Positions 8,765 to 18,525 of a DNA stretch of 64,000 nucleotides are shown piece by piece. The notes beneath the pieces are model-generated. The model was not told the DNA's origin. It did not search any database and worked only from the letters and a program-made list of their open reading frames with translations. Where the stretch lies: NCBI RefSeq assembly GCF_000219215.1, contig NC_015726.1:558001-622000 (forward strand). Reading direction: 5' to 3'. The stretch is from Cupriavidus necator N-1 (GTDB lineage: Bacteria > Pseudomonadota > Gammaproteobacteria > Burkholderiales > Burkholderiaceae). The position numbers were made by a program, and so were the translations under genes. The first letter of the stretch is position 1. Every line of letters starts with the position of its first letter.

Positions 8765-10465
8765 TCAGTCGTTGGCGTAGATGTTCACGTCCTTGGTCTC
8801 GCGGATGAACAGCGCGCCGATCACGAAGGTGATGGCTGCGATGATGATCGGATACCAGAGCCCGTAGTAGATGTTGCCGTTCTGGGCCACCAGCGCAAAC
8901 GAGATGGTGGGCAGCAGGCCGCCGAACCAGCCGTTGCCGATATGGTAGGGCAGCGACATCGAGGTGTAGCGGATGCGGGTCGGGAACAGTTCCACCAGCA
9001 TGGCGGCGATCGGGCCGTAGACCATGGTGACGTAGATCACCAGGATGGTCAGCAGCACCAGCACCATGATCGTGTTCATCTGTGCCGGGTCCGCCTTGGT
9101 GGGGTAGCCGGCGGCGGCCATGGAGTCCGCCACTTGCTTCTTGAAGCTGGCAATCTGCTTCTTGCTGGCGTCGTCGAAGCTATGGCCGGCGGGGACCAGG
9201 CTGGCGTTGAAGGAGGGGATCTCCGTGTCGCCGATCTTTACCGTGGCGGTGGTGCCGGCGGGCGCGTCGACGACTTCATAGCTGGCCGATGCCTGGGCCA
9301 GGGTGCGCTTGACGATGTCGCACGAGCTGCGGAAGTCGATCTCGCGGGCGATCGGGCTGCCCTGGAAGGAGCACTGCTTCGGATCGGCGGTGACGACGAT
9401 CTGTGCGCTTTGCTGGGCGCGCTCGAGCGAGGGGTTGGCGTAGTGGGTCAGGCCCTTGAAGATGGGGAAGTAGGTCAGCACTGCCAGCGCGCAACCGGCC
9501 ATGATGATCCACTTGCGGCCGATCTTGTCGGACAGCGAACCGAAGAACACGAAGAAGGGGGTGCCCAGCACCAGCGCGCCGGCGATCAGCAGGTTGGCGG
9601 TCTTGGCGTCGACCTTCAGCACCTGGGTGAGGAAGAATAGCGTGTAGAACTGGCCGGTGTACCACACCACGGCCTGCCCGGCGGTCAGGCCGACCAGCGC
9701 CAGGATCACGATCTTCAGGTTGCGCCACTGGCCGAAGGATTCGGTCAGCGGGGCCTTGGAGGTCTTGCCCTCTGCCTTCATGCGCTGGAACGCCGGGGAT
9801 TCGCTCATCGACAGGCGGATATACACCGACACGCCCAGCAGCAGGATCGACACCAGGAACGGGATGCGCCAGCCCCAGGTCTCGAAGTTGGGCCCGGTCA
9901 TTTCGCGGCACAGCAGGATCACGATCAGCGACAGGAACAGGCCCAGCGTGGCCGTGGTCTGGATCCACGAGGTATAGGCGCCGCGCTTGCCGTGCGGTGC
10001 GTGCTCGGCCACGTAGGTGGCGGCACCGCCGTACTCGCCGCCGAGCGCCAGGCCCTGCAGCATGCGCAGTGCGATCAGGATGATCGGCGCAGCCCAGCCG
10101 ATGGTGGCATAGCCCGGCAGCAGGCCGACGATGAAGGTCGACAGGCCCATGATCAGGATCGTCACCAGGAAGGTGTACTTGCGCCCGATCATGTCCCCCA
10201 GGCGGCCGAACACCAGCGCGCCGAACGGCCGCACGATAAAGCCGGCGGCGAATGCGAGCAGCGCGAAGATGAAGGCCGAGGTGGGATCCAGTCCGGCGAA
10301 GAACTGCTTGGCAATGATCGCCGCCAGCGAGCCGTAGAGATAAAAATCGTACCACTCGAACACCGTGCCAAGCGATGAGGCAAAGATCACCTTGCGCTCT
10401 TCGGCTGTCATCGGTGCGTTCTGCGCGCCCCCTCCGGGCACCGCAACGTTTTGCACGTTTGCCAT
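8765..10465 (-). CDS. MFS transporter, metabolite:H+ symporter (MHS) type with large periplasmic insertion
   Basis: A 566-residue inner-membrane transporter. The start is fixed by GGAGGAG 7 nt upstream. The opening SSLGTVFEWYDFYLYGSLAA and RPFGALVFGRLGDMIGRK are classic for the MHS family (KgtP, ProP, ShiA), which import organic acids or osmolytes with protons. A second MFS loop motif, GSLSDKIGRKW, lies near residue 310. Residues 341-462 form an extra hydrophilic domain between two late membrane helices, with Cys365 and Cys382, not seen in ordinary 430-residue MHS proteins. A TctDE-like two-component operon sits upstream on the same strand and could control it. The substrate is unknown. Confidence 0.9.
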   Translation of the reverse strand: MANVQNVAVPGGGAQNAPMTAEERKVIFASSLGTVFEWYDFYLYGSLAAIIAKQFFAGLDPTSAFIFALLAFAAGFIVRPFGALVFGRLGDMIGRKYTFLVTILIMGLSTFIVGLLPGYATIGWAAPIILIALRMLQGLALGGEYGGAATYVAEHAPHGKRGAYTSWIQTTATLGLFLSLIVILLCREMTGPNFETWGWRIPFLVSILLLGVSVYIRLSMSESPAFQRMKAEGKTSKAPLTESFGQWRNLKIVILALVGLTAGQAVVWYTGQFYTLFFLTQVLKVDAKTANLLIAGALVLGTPFFVFFGSLSDKIGRKWIIMAGCALAVLTYFPIFKGLTHYANPSLERAQQSAQIVVTADPKQCSFQGSPIAREIDFRSSCDIVKRTLAQASASYEVVDAPAGTTATVKIGDTEIPSFNASLVPAGHSFDDASKKQIASFKKQVADSMAAAGYPTKADPAQMNTIMVLVLLTILVIYVTMVYGPIAAMLVELFPTRIRYTSMSLPYHIGNGWFGGLLPTISFALVAQNGNIYYGLWYPIIIAAITFVIGALFIRETKDVNIYAND

Positions 10466-10709
10466 ATCGTCTCCTCCGTCTGGAATGGATCTCGGGTGGG
10501 CGTGGCGCGGAAAAGACCGCGCGGCTGGCCGCTATGCCTGAGTTGCAGAGGATTGTGGGTGGCGAAACTTACTGCGTTCTGACAGAACCGGGCACGGAAT
10601 CGTCAAAGAATGTCGGGGTATACGCTAGCCGCCGGCGGGCGGCTGGATGCTGCGCTGCGGGGGGGCGATGTGCTTGTGTGGCGCAATGGCGCGCGTTGCA
10701 GGGGTGCGG
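10466..10709 (-). promoter_or_regulatory. leader of the MFS gene with palindrome GTTCTG-A-CAGAAC
   Basis: No gene is seen in these 244 bases. A perfect 13-bp palindrome sits at 10576-10588, about 110 nt upstream of the MFS start. Its position suits an operator for a promoter separate from the two-component operon. No strong -10/-35 pair is obvious. Confidence 0.4.
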
Positions 10710-11045
10710 CTATGCAGCATCGGCGCCCGTGCCGCGCGACGCGCCCTGCGAAGGCGCCGGGGCGGGCGCGGCCAGGCTGTCGGTGTCGGTTTCGCCGTCG
10801 GCGCGGTTCATGCGCCAGGCGTAGAGCGCGGCCATCAGCACGTACACCACCAGCGCGCCTTGCGCGCCGACCCAGAACGAGAACGGCCAGCCGAAGAAGT
10901 CGAAGCGCAGGTCGCGCGCAAACCATGCCACCACGAAGGTGACGATGAACCAGATCGCGAGCAGTCCGCAGATCCAGCGCAGGTTGCGCCGCCAGGCCTG
11001 GCGCTGGCGGGCTTCGGCACTATCGGGGGCGGGGCTGTCGTTCAT
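10710..11045 (-). CDS. DUF4212 small membrane subunit, orphan
   Basis: A 111-residue protein with two membrane segments (about residues 23-43 and 60-80) and a FFGWPFSFWVGAQGALVVYVLMAALYAW core, typical of DUF4212. These proteins are normally encoded directly beside a large sodium:solute symporter (VC_2705 type) and are taken as its small subunit. Here that partner is absent; the next gene is an MHS-type MFS transporter. The start overlaps the kinase stop by ATGA, so translation is coupled to the kinase. The C-terminus is a soluble Ala/Pro-rich tail. Confidence 0.85.
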   Translation of the reverse strand: MNDSPAPDSAEARQRQAWRRNLRWICGLLAIWFIVTFVVAWFARDLRFDFFGWPFSFWVGAQGALVVYVLMAALYAWRMNRADGETDTDSLAAPAPAPSQGASRGTGADAA

Positions 11046-12598
11046 GCGGGCGGGAGGTAGTCGGGCCGGCGCAGCGTCACGCGGAAATGCGCGCCGGCCA
11101 GCCGTGGCGATTGCTGGTACACATGGTCGGAAATCTGGACGTCGCCGCCGTGCTGCTGCACGATCTCGCGCACGATCGCCAGGCCCAGGCCGCTGCCTTC
11201 GGTATTGGTGCCGAGCACGCGGTAGAAGCGCTCCATCACGCGCTCGCGCTCGGCCGGCGCAATGCCCGGGCCGGTGTCTTCCACATCCAGGTAGGCGAAC
11301 GGCTCGAAGGCATCGGCGCTGACGCGCACCGTGGCATGCCCGCCGCGCGGCGTGTAGCGGATGGCGTTGTCGAGCAGGTTGTTCAGCATCTCGGTCAGCA
11401 TCAGGCGGTTGCCCTGCACCATCACCGGATGGTCGTCCGCATCCAGTCCCAGGTCGATGTCGCGCGCCCAGGCCTGCGGCAGCCAGTCCTTGACCACCTC
11501 GCGCGCGAGCGCCGCCAGGTCCAGCGCCGCCATGCCGCCGGTGCCCGCCAGGTTTTCCATGCGCGCAAGCGACAGCAGCTGCGTGACCAGGTGCGCGGTG
11601 CGCTCAGAGCTGCCGGCGATCTGCGCCAGCGAGCGCCGCAGCTCTTCCGGCGACTGCTCGCGCTGCGCCAGCTCGGCCTGCATGCGCAGGCCCGCCAGTG
11701 GTGTCTTCATCTGGTGCGCGGCATCGGCGATAAAGCGCTTCTGGGTCTGCACCGACTGGTCCAGGCGCGCCAGCAGGTCGTTGAACGAACCCACCAGCGG
11801 CGTGATTTCCTGCGGTGCGGCGCGTTCGTCGATCGGGCTGGTATCGCCGGGGTTGCGCGCGCGGATGCGCTGCTGGATCGCGGTCAGCGGCGCCAGCCCG
11901 CGCGACAGCCCGAACCACACCAGCACCACCGCCAGCGGCAGGATCACGAACTGCGGCAGGATCACGCCCTTGATGATTTCGTTGGCCAGGCGCGCGCGCT
12001 TGTCCAGGGTCTCGGCCACCTGCACCAGCACCGGCTGGGTGCCGCTGACCTGCTTCAGGTCAATATAGGTGTAGGCCACGCGCACGTCGTTGCCGGCCAC
12101 GTGGTCATCGCGCAGGGACACCAGGCCCGCATGGCCCTGGTCTTCCTCGGACGGCAGCGGCAGGTCGTGGTCGCCGGCGATATACTCGCCGCGCTTGCCG
12201 ACCACCTGGTAATAGATGTTGTCGGTCTCGTCGGCGCGCAGGATCTCGCGCGCCGACAGCGGCAGCTGCAGCGTGATGCGCCCGTTGACCTCGCGCACCT
12301 GCTGCGACAGCACGATGGCGCTGGCTTCCAGCGCGCGGTCGAAGGGCCCGTTGGCGATCGACTTGGCCACCAGGTAGGTCACCGCGATGCTCATCGGCCA
12401 GAGCAGCAGCAGCGGCGCCAGCATCCAGTCGAGGATCTCGCCGAACAATGAGCGCGGCGACGGATGCGCGGTGCTTTCCTCCAGGTGCGGCAGTGCGTCG
12501 GCCAGGTCCTGGTCGGCGGCGTCCGGGGCCGGGGCGGTGGAAGGAGGGGGTGGCGCGGCGCGGGGCGCGCGCCGCCAGGGCAGTCGCAGCAGGCTCAT
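11042..12598 (-). CDS. sensor histidine kinase, TctE/QseC type
   Basis: A 518-residue inner-membrane kinase. It has two membrane helices (about residues 58-80 and 210-232) bracketing a periplasmic sensor of the 2CSK_N kind found in TctE. The H-box is FIADAAHQMKTP with His295, the N-box is LNNLLDNAIRYTP, and the G-boxes are VEDTGPGI and GSGLGLAIV. TctE homologues sense tricarboxylates, but the ligand here is not evident. The N-terminus has an unusually long Pro/Ala-rich cytoplasmic stretch of about 50 residues. It follows its regulator by 55 nt and overlaps the DUF4212 gene. Confidence 0.92.
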   Translation of the reverse strand: MSLLRLPWRRAPRAAPPPPSTAPAPDAADQDLADALPHLEESTAHPSPRSLFGEILDWMLAPLLLLWPMSIAVTYLVAKSIANGPFDRALEASAIVLSQQVREVNGRITLQLPLSAREILRADETDNIYYQVVGKRGEYIAGDHDLPLPSEEDQGHAGLVSLRDDHVAGNDVRVAYTYIDLKQVSGTQPVLVQVAETLDKRARLANEIIKGVILPQFVILPLAVVLVWFGLSRGLAPLTAIQQRIRARNPGDTSPIDERAAPQEITPLVGSFNDLLARLDQSVQTQKRFIADAAHQMKTPLAGLRMQAELAQREQSPEELRRSLAQIAGSSERTAHLVTQLLSLARMENLAGTGGMAALDLAALAREVVKDWLPQAWARDIDLGLDADDHPVMVQGNRLMLTEMLNNLLDNAIRYTPRGGHATVRVSADAFEPFAYLDVEDTGPGIAPAERERVMERFYRVLGTNTEGSGLGLAIVREIVQQHGGDVQISDHVYQQSPRLAGAHFRVTLRRPDYLPPA

Positions 12599-12653
12599 CT
12601 CGGCGGTTTGCGCTCAGGTCGGTCGCTTGGCCTGCGGTTGCGTCGGGTGGGGA

Positions 12654-13343
12654 TCAGTGGTGCGTGGCCACCGCCGGCTGGAATTTCTCCAGGCAGTAGC
12701 CAAGCCCGCGTACAGTGGCGATGCGGATGCCGCCGACTTCGATCTTCTTGCGCAGTCGGTGCACGTAGACCTCGATGGCGTTGTTGCTGACTTCCTCGCC
12801 CCACTCGCACAGGTGGTCCACCAACTGCTCTTTCGATACCAGGCGGCCGCTGCGTGTCAGCAGGATCTCCAGCAACCCGATCTCGCGCGCGGACAGGTCC
12901 AGCATCTGGTCGTTGATATAGGCGATGCGCCCGACCTGGTCGTAGGCCAGCGGCCCGTGCCGCATCAGCGTGGCGCCGCCGCCGGCGCCGCGCCGCACCA
13001 GCGCGCGTACGCGCGCTTCCAGTTCGGACAGGGCAAAGGGCTTGGCCATATAGTCGTCGGCCCCAAGGTCCAGGCCCTTGACGCGCTCGTCGACGCTGTC
13101 GGCGGCGGTCAGGATCAGCACCGGCAGCATGGCGCCGCGCGCGCGCAGGCGCTTGAGCACTTCCAGCCCGGACATGCGCGGCAGGCCCAGGTCCAGGATC
13201 AGCAGGTCGAAGGTCTGGGTCGACAGCGCGGAATCGGCTTCCAGGCCATTGGTGACGTGGTCGACGGCATAGCCCGAGTGGCGTAGCGAGCGCGTCAGGC
13301 CGTCGGCCAGCACGTCGTCATCTTCGGCGATCAGAATGCGCAT
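12654..13343 (-). CDS. OmpR-family response regulator, TctD/QseB type
   Basis: A 229-residue regulator with the receiver at residues 1-115: acidic pocket EDD at 7-9, phospho-acceptor D51 in [14 protein letters not shown] and AKPF. The winged helix follows at about 130-225 ([40 protein letters not shown]). The start at 13343 follows GGAG, whereas an upstream in-frame ATG has no such site. It heads the operon regulator-kinase-DUF4212 and is divergent from recA, with about 226 nt between. Confidence 0.93.
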
Positions 13344-13400
13344 GGTTGTCTCCACCCTGGCCGGCATAGCCGGCGCCGGCGGAATGAGGCGCGATGGGGC

Positions 13401-13430
13401 TTGCCAAGCATACTGTTTTTTTATACAGTA
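13401..13430 (+). promoter_or_regulatory. recA promoter with LexA (SOS) box
   Basis: TACTGTTTTTTTATACAGTA at 13411-13430 is a near-ideal LexA box (CTGT-N8-ACAG). It overlaps a promoter with -35 TTGCCA (13401-13406) and -10 TACAGT (13424-13429) spaced by 17 nt. LexA binding would block RNA polymerase until DNA damage. The recA start codon lies 140 nt downstream. Confidence 0.92.
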
Positions 13431-13569
13431 CCCGCACGTTCCGCTGGGGCTGCCCGGGGAGACCCCCTGGAGAGCGGCCGCGCAGACAGCCGGGCCGGCG
13501 CTGGCGCCAGAAAATGCCGGTGCCGCGCCACATGCGGCCTATTTATACACCATTGATTCAAGGACGACC

Positions 13570-14634
13570 ATGGACGACAAGAAGGCAGGTGCCGGCGTGA
13601 GCGCCGAGAAGCAGAAGGCGCTTGCCGCCGCGCTCTCCCAGATCGAGAAGCAGTTCGGCAAGGGCTCGATCATGCGCCTGGGCGACGGCGAGGTCGAGAA
13701 GGACATCCAGGTGGTATCCACCGGTTCGCTCGGCCTGGACATCGCGCTTGGCGTCGGCGGCCTGCCGCGCGGCCGCGTGGTCGAGATCTATGGTCCGGAA
13801 TCGTCGGGCAAGACCACGCTGACGCTGCAGGTCGTGGCCGAGATGCAGAAGCTGGGCGGCACCTGCGCCTTTATCGACGCCGAGCACGCGCTGGACGTCA
13901 GCTACGCCAACAAGCTGGGCGTCAATGTCGGCGACCTGCTGATCTCACAGCCGGACACCGGTGAGCAGGCGCTGGAAATCACCGACGCGCTGGTGCGCTC
14001 GGGCTCGATCGACCTGATCGTGATCGACTCGGTGGCGGCGCTGGTGCCCAAGGCCGAAATCGAAGGCGAAATGGGCGATTCGCTGCCGGGCCTGCAGGCC
14101 CGCCTGATGAGCCAGGCGCTGCGCAAGCTGACCGGCACCATCAAGCGCACCAACTGCCTGGTGATCTTCATCAACCAGATCCGCATGAAGATCGGCGTGA
14201 TGTTCGGCTCGCCGGAAACCACCACCGGCGGCAATGCGCTGAAGTTCTACGCCTCGGTGCGCCTGGATATCCGCCGCATCGGCTCGATCAAGAAGGGCGA
14301 CGACGTGATCGGCAACGAGACCAAGGTCAAGGTGGTCAAGAACAAGGTGTCGCCGCCGTTCCGCGAAGCCTTCTTCGACATCCTCTACGGCCAGGGCATC
14401 TCGCGCCAGGGCGAGATCATCGACCTGGGCGTGGACGCCAAGATCGTCGAGAAGTCCGGCGCCTGGTACAGCTACAACGGCGACAAGATCGGCCAGGGGA
14501 AGGACAACGCGCGCGAATACCTGCGCGAGAACCCGGACATTGCCGACGAGATTGAAAACAAGGTGCGCGCGGCGCTGGGCGTGGTGGCCATGAACCCCAC
14601 GGCGGCTGCCACGCCGGTAGCGGTCGAAGACTGA
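13570..14634 (+). CDS. recA: recombinase RecA
   Basis: A 354-residue cytoplasmic ATPase that forms filaments on single-stranded DNA, drives homologous recombination and triggers LexA self-cleavage. The start at 13570 follows AAGGACG. Walker A is GPESSGKTT at 75-83, Walker B is [12 protein letters not shown], and the loop motif [21 protein letters not shown] is intact. Length is standard. It has a LexA-controlled promoter and a strong terminator, with recX about 100 nt further on. Confidence 0.99.
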
Positions 14635-14662
14635 CCGCGCCAGCGGCCATTGCGCCATCCGG

Positions 14663-14693
14663 AAGGCCGGGGCATCGCCGATGCCCCGGCCTT
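14663..14693 (+). terminator. terminator between recA and recX
   Basis: A 13-bp perfect stem AAGGCCGGGGCAT/ATGCCCCGGCCTT with a 5-nt loop, followed by TTTG. It lies 28 nt after recA. Partial read-through would give the low recX:recA ratio known in other bacteria. Confidence 0.88.
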
Positions 14694-14736
14694 TTTGCTT
14701 GGCGCGGACCCCTCCATCCACAGAATTCGGTAACCC

Positions 14737-15201
14737 ATGGCACGTCCCCCGCTCTCGCTGAAGGCCCGCGCCGTCGGCTACCTGTCGCGCCGCGAGCACA
14801 GCCGTGCCGAACTGGCGCGCAAGCTGGCGCCGCATGCCGAGTCGGCCGAGCAGCTGGAGCAGTTGCTGGACGCGCTTGAGCGCGAGAACTGGCTGTCGAA
14901 CCAGCGCTTTGCCGACAGCCTTGTGCACCGCCGCGGCGCCCGCTACGGCACCGCGCGCGTGATGCAGGAGGCCAAGACCCACAAGCTCGGCAGTGAGCAG
15001 CTGGGTGATCTACAAGAGCGGCTGCGCGCCACGGAAGTGGAGCGCGCCCGTGAGGTCTGGCGCAAGCGCTTCGGCACTCCGCCCGACACACCCGAGGCGC
15101 GGGCCAAGCAGATCCGCTTCATGGTCGCGCGCGGGTTTTCGCGTTCGGTCGTCAGCAAGATCATCCAGGGTGCGGACGAAGACTACGGCGACGAGGGTTA
15201 A
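14737..15201 (+). CDS. recX: regulatory protein RecX
   Basis: A 154-residue helical protein that binds RecA filaments and limits their activity. Recognisable elements are LKARAVGYLSRREHSRAELARKL, the ENWLSNQRFADSLV repeat and KQIRFMVARGFSRSVVSKII near the C-terminus. Length and position after recA are standard. Confidence 0.95.
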   Translation: MARPPLSLKARAVGYLSRREHSRAELARKLAPHAESAEQLEQLLDALERENWLSNQRFADSLVHRRGARYGTARVMQEAKTHKLGSEQLGDLQERLRATEVERAREVWRKRFGTPPDTPEARAKQIRFMVARGFSRSVVSKIIQGADEDYGDEG

Positions 15202-15510
15202 GTAGGATGTATGGCGCATGCGCCATTTCCCCCCGGAGTACCTGCACTGCCATCAGGGTAAATTCGCTGCATTGCGTCATCTCCCGATCGGACTGCAGAC
15301 GATTTTGTTGCCATCGCTGAGCCCGTGTTTGCTGGTGCGTTGCGCCAAGCCGCCGTGCCACGCCGGGTACCATGGTCGGCCGACAATCCCGCCGCGACAG
15401 TTGCTGCGCAAGGATGTTCCCGGCCAACGCGGCGCGGCATGTTAAACTCCCCGGGTTATTCGGTGCTCCGGCACCGCCGTTCCCCAGCCCCCCGTATTTC
15501 CAGCCTGGCC
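15202..15510 (+). promoter_or_regulatory. recX-DUF2889 intergenic region with palindrome and extended -10
   Basis: These 309 bases hold no supported gene. A perfect 16-bp palindrome ATGGCGCATGCGCCAT lies at 15211-15226, 10 nt after the recX stop. TGTTAAACT at 15440-15448 fits an extended -10 and would start a transcript near 15455, favouring the DUF2889 start at 15511. Confidence 0.45.
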
Positions 15511-16206
15511 ATGCCTCTGTCCCAGCCCGTCAACCGCTCCCAGCGTCACCGTCGCGCCATTACGGCCGAGGCGTACCAGAGAGAGGACGGCTTGTGGGAT
15601 ATCGAGGTGCGCCTGACCGACACCAAACCTCGCGACATCGAACTGGCCGGCGACCGCGTCCGGCCGGTAGGCCAGCCCCTGCACGACCTGTGGCTGCGCG
15701 TCACGATCAATGAGGAAATGACGGTGCTGGATGCCGAGGCCTGCTCGGACTGGGTGCCGTATCCGTCCCATTGCGACACGATCGGCCCGGCTTACCGCAA
15801 GCTGATCGGCCTGAACCTGCGCAAGGGCTTTCGCAAGGCCGTGCGTGAGCGCCTGGGCGGCATGCACGGCTGCTCGCACCTGACCGAGGCCGCGGGCGTG
15901 CTGCCCAGCACGGCGATCCAGGCCTTTGCCGGTGAAGTCATCAATATCCGCGACAACGGCGAGGACGACCCGAATCCGGAGCCGCCCTATCAGTTGAACG
16001 GCTGCCACGCCCTGCGTTTCGATGGCGAGGTGGTTCGTCAGTTTTACCCGCGCTGGTATGGTCACCAGCCGACGCCCAAGGTACGGGCCGAGGCAGCACC
16101 TGCCGTCGCGACTGCGCCTCAGGCGCCGCCCGCGGCCAATGGCGACCGCGGCAATGATGGCAACGACGCTGTCCCGGCCGAGCGGCCGACCGGCACCTCC
16201 GGCTGA
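15511..16206 (+). CDS. DUF2889 family protein
   Basis: A 231-residue protein of unknown function. The conserved part (residues 8-185) includes [62 protein letters not shown] and a final [20 protein letters not shown]. The charged, His- and Cys-containing motifs suggest a metal or cofactor site, but no function is established. The last 45 residues are Ala/Pro/Gly-rich and low complexity. It lies between recX and sucC as in related Burkholderiales. An upstream in-frame ATG at 15439 would lie before the likely promoter. Confidence 0.88.
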   Translation: MPLSQPVNRSQRHRRAITAEAYQREDGLWDIEVRLTDTKPRDIELAGDRVRPVGQPLHDLWLRVTINEEMTVLDAEACSDWVPYPSHCDTIGPAYRKLIGLNLRKGFRKAVRERLGGMHGCSHLTEAAGVLPSTAIQAFAGEVINIRDNGEDDPNPEPPYQLNGCHALRFDGEVVRQFYPRWYGHQPTPKVRAEAAPAVATAPQAPPAANGDRGNDGNDAVPAERPTGTSG

Positions 16207-16295
16207 TTCTCAGGATTGGCCAGCCTGACGAGAGAGTTCGTCTTCTTTCAGATTCTTCCCTTCTACCTTTTACGCCTACCCGAAAGGAAACACGC

Positions 16296-17462
16296 ATGAA
16301 TATCCATGAGTATCAAGGCAAGGAAATCCTGCGCAAATACAATGTGCCGGTTCCGCGCGGCATCCCCGCGTTCTCGGTTGACGAGGCCCTGAAGGCCGCA
16401 GAAACGCTCGGCGGACCGGTGTGGGTCGTCAAGGCCCAGATTCATGCGGGTGGCCGCGGCAAGGGCGGCGGCGTGAAGGTTGCCAAGAGCATCGACGACG
16501 TCAAGACCTACGCCTCGAACATCCTGGGCATGCAGCTGGTCACGCACCAGACCGGTCCGGAAGGCAAGAAGGTCAACCGCCTGCTGATCGAAGAAGGCGC
16601 CGACATCAAGAAGGAACTGTACGTTTCGCTGGTGGTGGACCGTGTTTCGCAGAAGGTCGCGCTGATGGCCTCGAGCGAAGGCGGCATGGACATCGAAGAA
16701 GTCGCTGCCCACAGCCCGGAAAAGATCCACACCCTGATCATCGAGCCGTCGGTCGGCCTGACCGACGCTGAAGCCGACGACATCGCCCGCAAGATCGGCG
16801 TGCCCGACGCGAGCGTGGCGCAAGCCCGCCAGGCGCTGCAAGGCCTGTACAAGGCGTTCTATGAAACCGACGCTTCGCTGGCTGAAATCAACCCGCTGAT
16901 CCTGACCGGCGACGGCAAGGTCATCGCGCTGGACGCCAAGTTCAACTTCGACTCGAACGCGCTGTTCCGTCACCCGGAAATCGTTGCCTACCGGGACCTG
17001 GATGAAGAAGACGCCAACGAAATCGAAGCCTCGAAGTTCGACCTGGCCTACATCTCGCTGGACGGCAACATCGGCTGCCTGGTGAACGGCGCCGGCCTGG
17101 CCATGGCCACCATGGACACCATCAAGCTGTTCGGCGGCGAGCCGGCCAACTTCCTCGACGTGGGCGGCGGTGCCACCACCGAGAAGGTGACCGAAGCCTT
17201 CAAGCTGATGCTGAGCAACCCGAACGTGGAGGCCATCCTGGTCAACATCTTCGGCGGCATCATGCGTTGCGACGTGATCGCCGAAGGCGTGATCTCCGCT
17301 TCCAAGGCCGTGCACCTGACGGTGCCGCTGGTCGTGCGCATGAAGGGCACCAACGAAGACCTCGGCAAGAAGATGCTGGCCGACTCGGGCCTGCCCATCA
17401 TCTCGGCCGACACGATGGAAGAAGCCGCCCAGAAGGTGGTGGCCGCTGCCGCTGGCAAGTAA
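16296..17462 (+). CDS. sucC: succinyl-CoA synthetase beta subunit (ADP-forming)
   Basis: A 388-residue subunit that binds nucleotide and, with SucD, converts succinyl-CoA plus ADP and phosphate to succinate and ATP in the citric acid cycle. An ATP-grasp domain opens [32 protein letters not shown] forms the nucleotide lid. The C-terminal CoA-ligase domain contains [18 protein letters not shown] and [22 protein letters not shown] precedes the start. sucD follows after 99 nt. Confidence 0.98.
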   Translation: MNIHEYQGKEILRKYNVPVPRGIPAFSVDEALKAAETLGGPVWVVKAQIHAGGRGKGGGVKVAKSIDDVKTYASNILGMQLVTHQTGPEGKKVNRLLIEEGADIKKELYVSLVVDRVSQKVALMASSEGGMDIEEVAAHSPEKIHTLIIEPSVGLTDAEADDIARKIGVPDASVAQARQALQGLYKAFYETDASLAEINPLILTGDGKVIALDAKFNFDSNALFRHPEIVAYRDLDEEDANEIEASKFDLAYISLDGNIGCLVNGAGLAMATMDTIKLFGGEPANFLDVGGGATTEKVTEAFKLMLSNPNVEAILVNIFGGIMRCDVIAEGVISASKAVHLTVPLVVRMKGTNEDLGKKMLADSGLPIISADTMEEAAQKVVAAAAGK

Positions 17463-17561
17463 GCCGTCGCACGAACGCAACCATACGCGAACGCGGGCGG
17501 TGCGCAGGCGCTTTGATGCGCCCTCGCGCGCGTCGCTCGTAGCCAAGCAAAGGATTACAGC

Positions 17562-18443
17562 ATGTCGATTCTGATCAACAAAGACACCAAGGTCATCACC
17601 CAGGGCATCACCGGCAAGACCGGCCAGTTCCACACCCGTGGCTGCCGCGACTACGCCAACGGCAAGAACTGCTTCGTCGCGGGCGTGAACCCGAAGAAGG
17701 CCGGTGAAGACTTCGAAGGCATTCCCATCTACGCCAGCGTCAAGGACGCCAAGGCCCAGACCGGCGCCACCGTGTCGGTCATCTATGTGCCGCCCGCAGG
17801 TGCCGCTGCCGCGATCTGGGAAGCCGTTGACGCCGACCTGGACCTGGTGGTCTGCATTACCGAAGGCATCCCCGTGCGCGACATGATGGAAGTCAAGGAC
17901 CGCATGCGCCGTGAGAAGAAGAAGACCCTGCTGCTGGGACCGAACTGCCCAGGCCTGATCACGCCGGACGAAATCAAGATCGGCATCATGCCGGGCCACA
18001 TCCACAAGAAGGGCCGCATCGGCGTGGTGTCGCGCTCGGGCACGCTGACGTACGAAGCCGTGGGCCAGCTGACCGCGCTGGGCCTGGGCCAGTCGTCGGC
18101 TGTCGGCATTGGTGGCGACCCCATCAACGGCCTGAAGCACATCGACGTGATGAAGATGTTCAACGACGATCCGGAAACGGACGCCGTGGTCATGATCGGT
18201 GAGATCGGCGGTCCGGACGAGGCCAACGCGGCTTACTGGATCAAGGAAAACATGAAGAAGCCGGTGGTTGGCTTCATCGCTGGCGTGACCGCGCCTCCGG
18301 GCAAGCGCATGGGCCACGCCGGCGCGCTGATCTCGGGCGGTGCCGATACCGCCCAGGCCAAGCTGGAAATCATGGAAGCCTGCGGCATCAAGGTGACCAA
18401 GAACCCGTCGGAGATGGGCCGCCTGCTGAAGGCAATGCTGTAA
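17562..18443 (+). CDS. sucD: succinyl-CoA synthetase alpha subunit
   Basis: A 293-residue subunit that binds CoA and carries the phospho-histidine. The CoA-binding Rossmann domain opens with [37 protein letters not shown] and [10 protein letters not shown] lie mid-protein, and the active His is in [14 protein letters not shown]. Length is standard. It forms a two-gene operon with sucC, closed by a long hairpin. Confidence 0.98.
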   Translation: MSILINKDTKVITQGITGKTGQFHTRGCRDYANGKNCFVAGVNPKKAGEDFEGIPIYASVKDAKAQTGATVSVIYVPPAGAAAAIWEAVDADLDLVVCITEGIPVRDMMEVKDRMRREKKKTLLLGPNCPGLITPDEIKIGIMPGHIHKKGRIGVVSRSGTLTYEAVGQLTALGLGQSSAVGIGGDPINGLKHIDVMKMFNDDPETDAVVMIGEIGGPDEANAAYWIKENMKKPVVGFIAGVTAPPGKRMGHAGALISGGADTAQAKLEIMEACGIKVTKNPSEMGRLLKAML

Positions 18444-18492
18444 TTTGCTGACGATGTTCAGTACGTCGTTTCCGCCTGCGCGGAAATGATAA

Positions 18493-18525
18493 GACATTGC
18501 CCCCGCCGCGTGCGGGGGCAATGTC
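18493..18525 (+). terminator. hairpin terminator after sucCD
   Basis: A 14-bp perfect stem GACATTGCCCCCGC and complement with loop CGCGT, 50 nt after sucD. The following ATTCT is a poor U-run, but stem stability is high. Confidence 0.7.
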
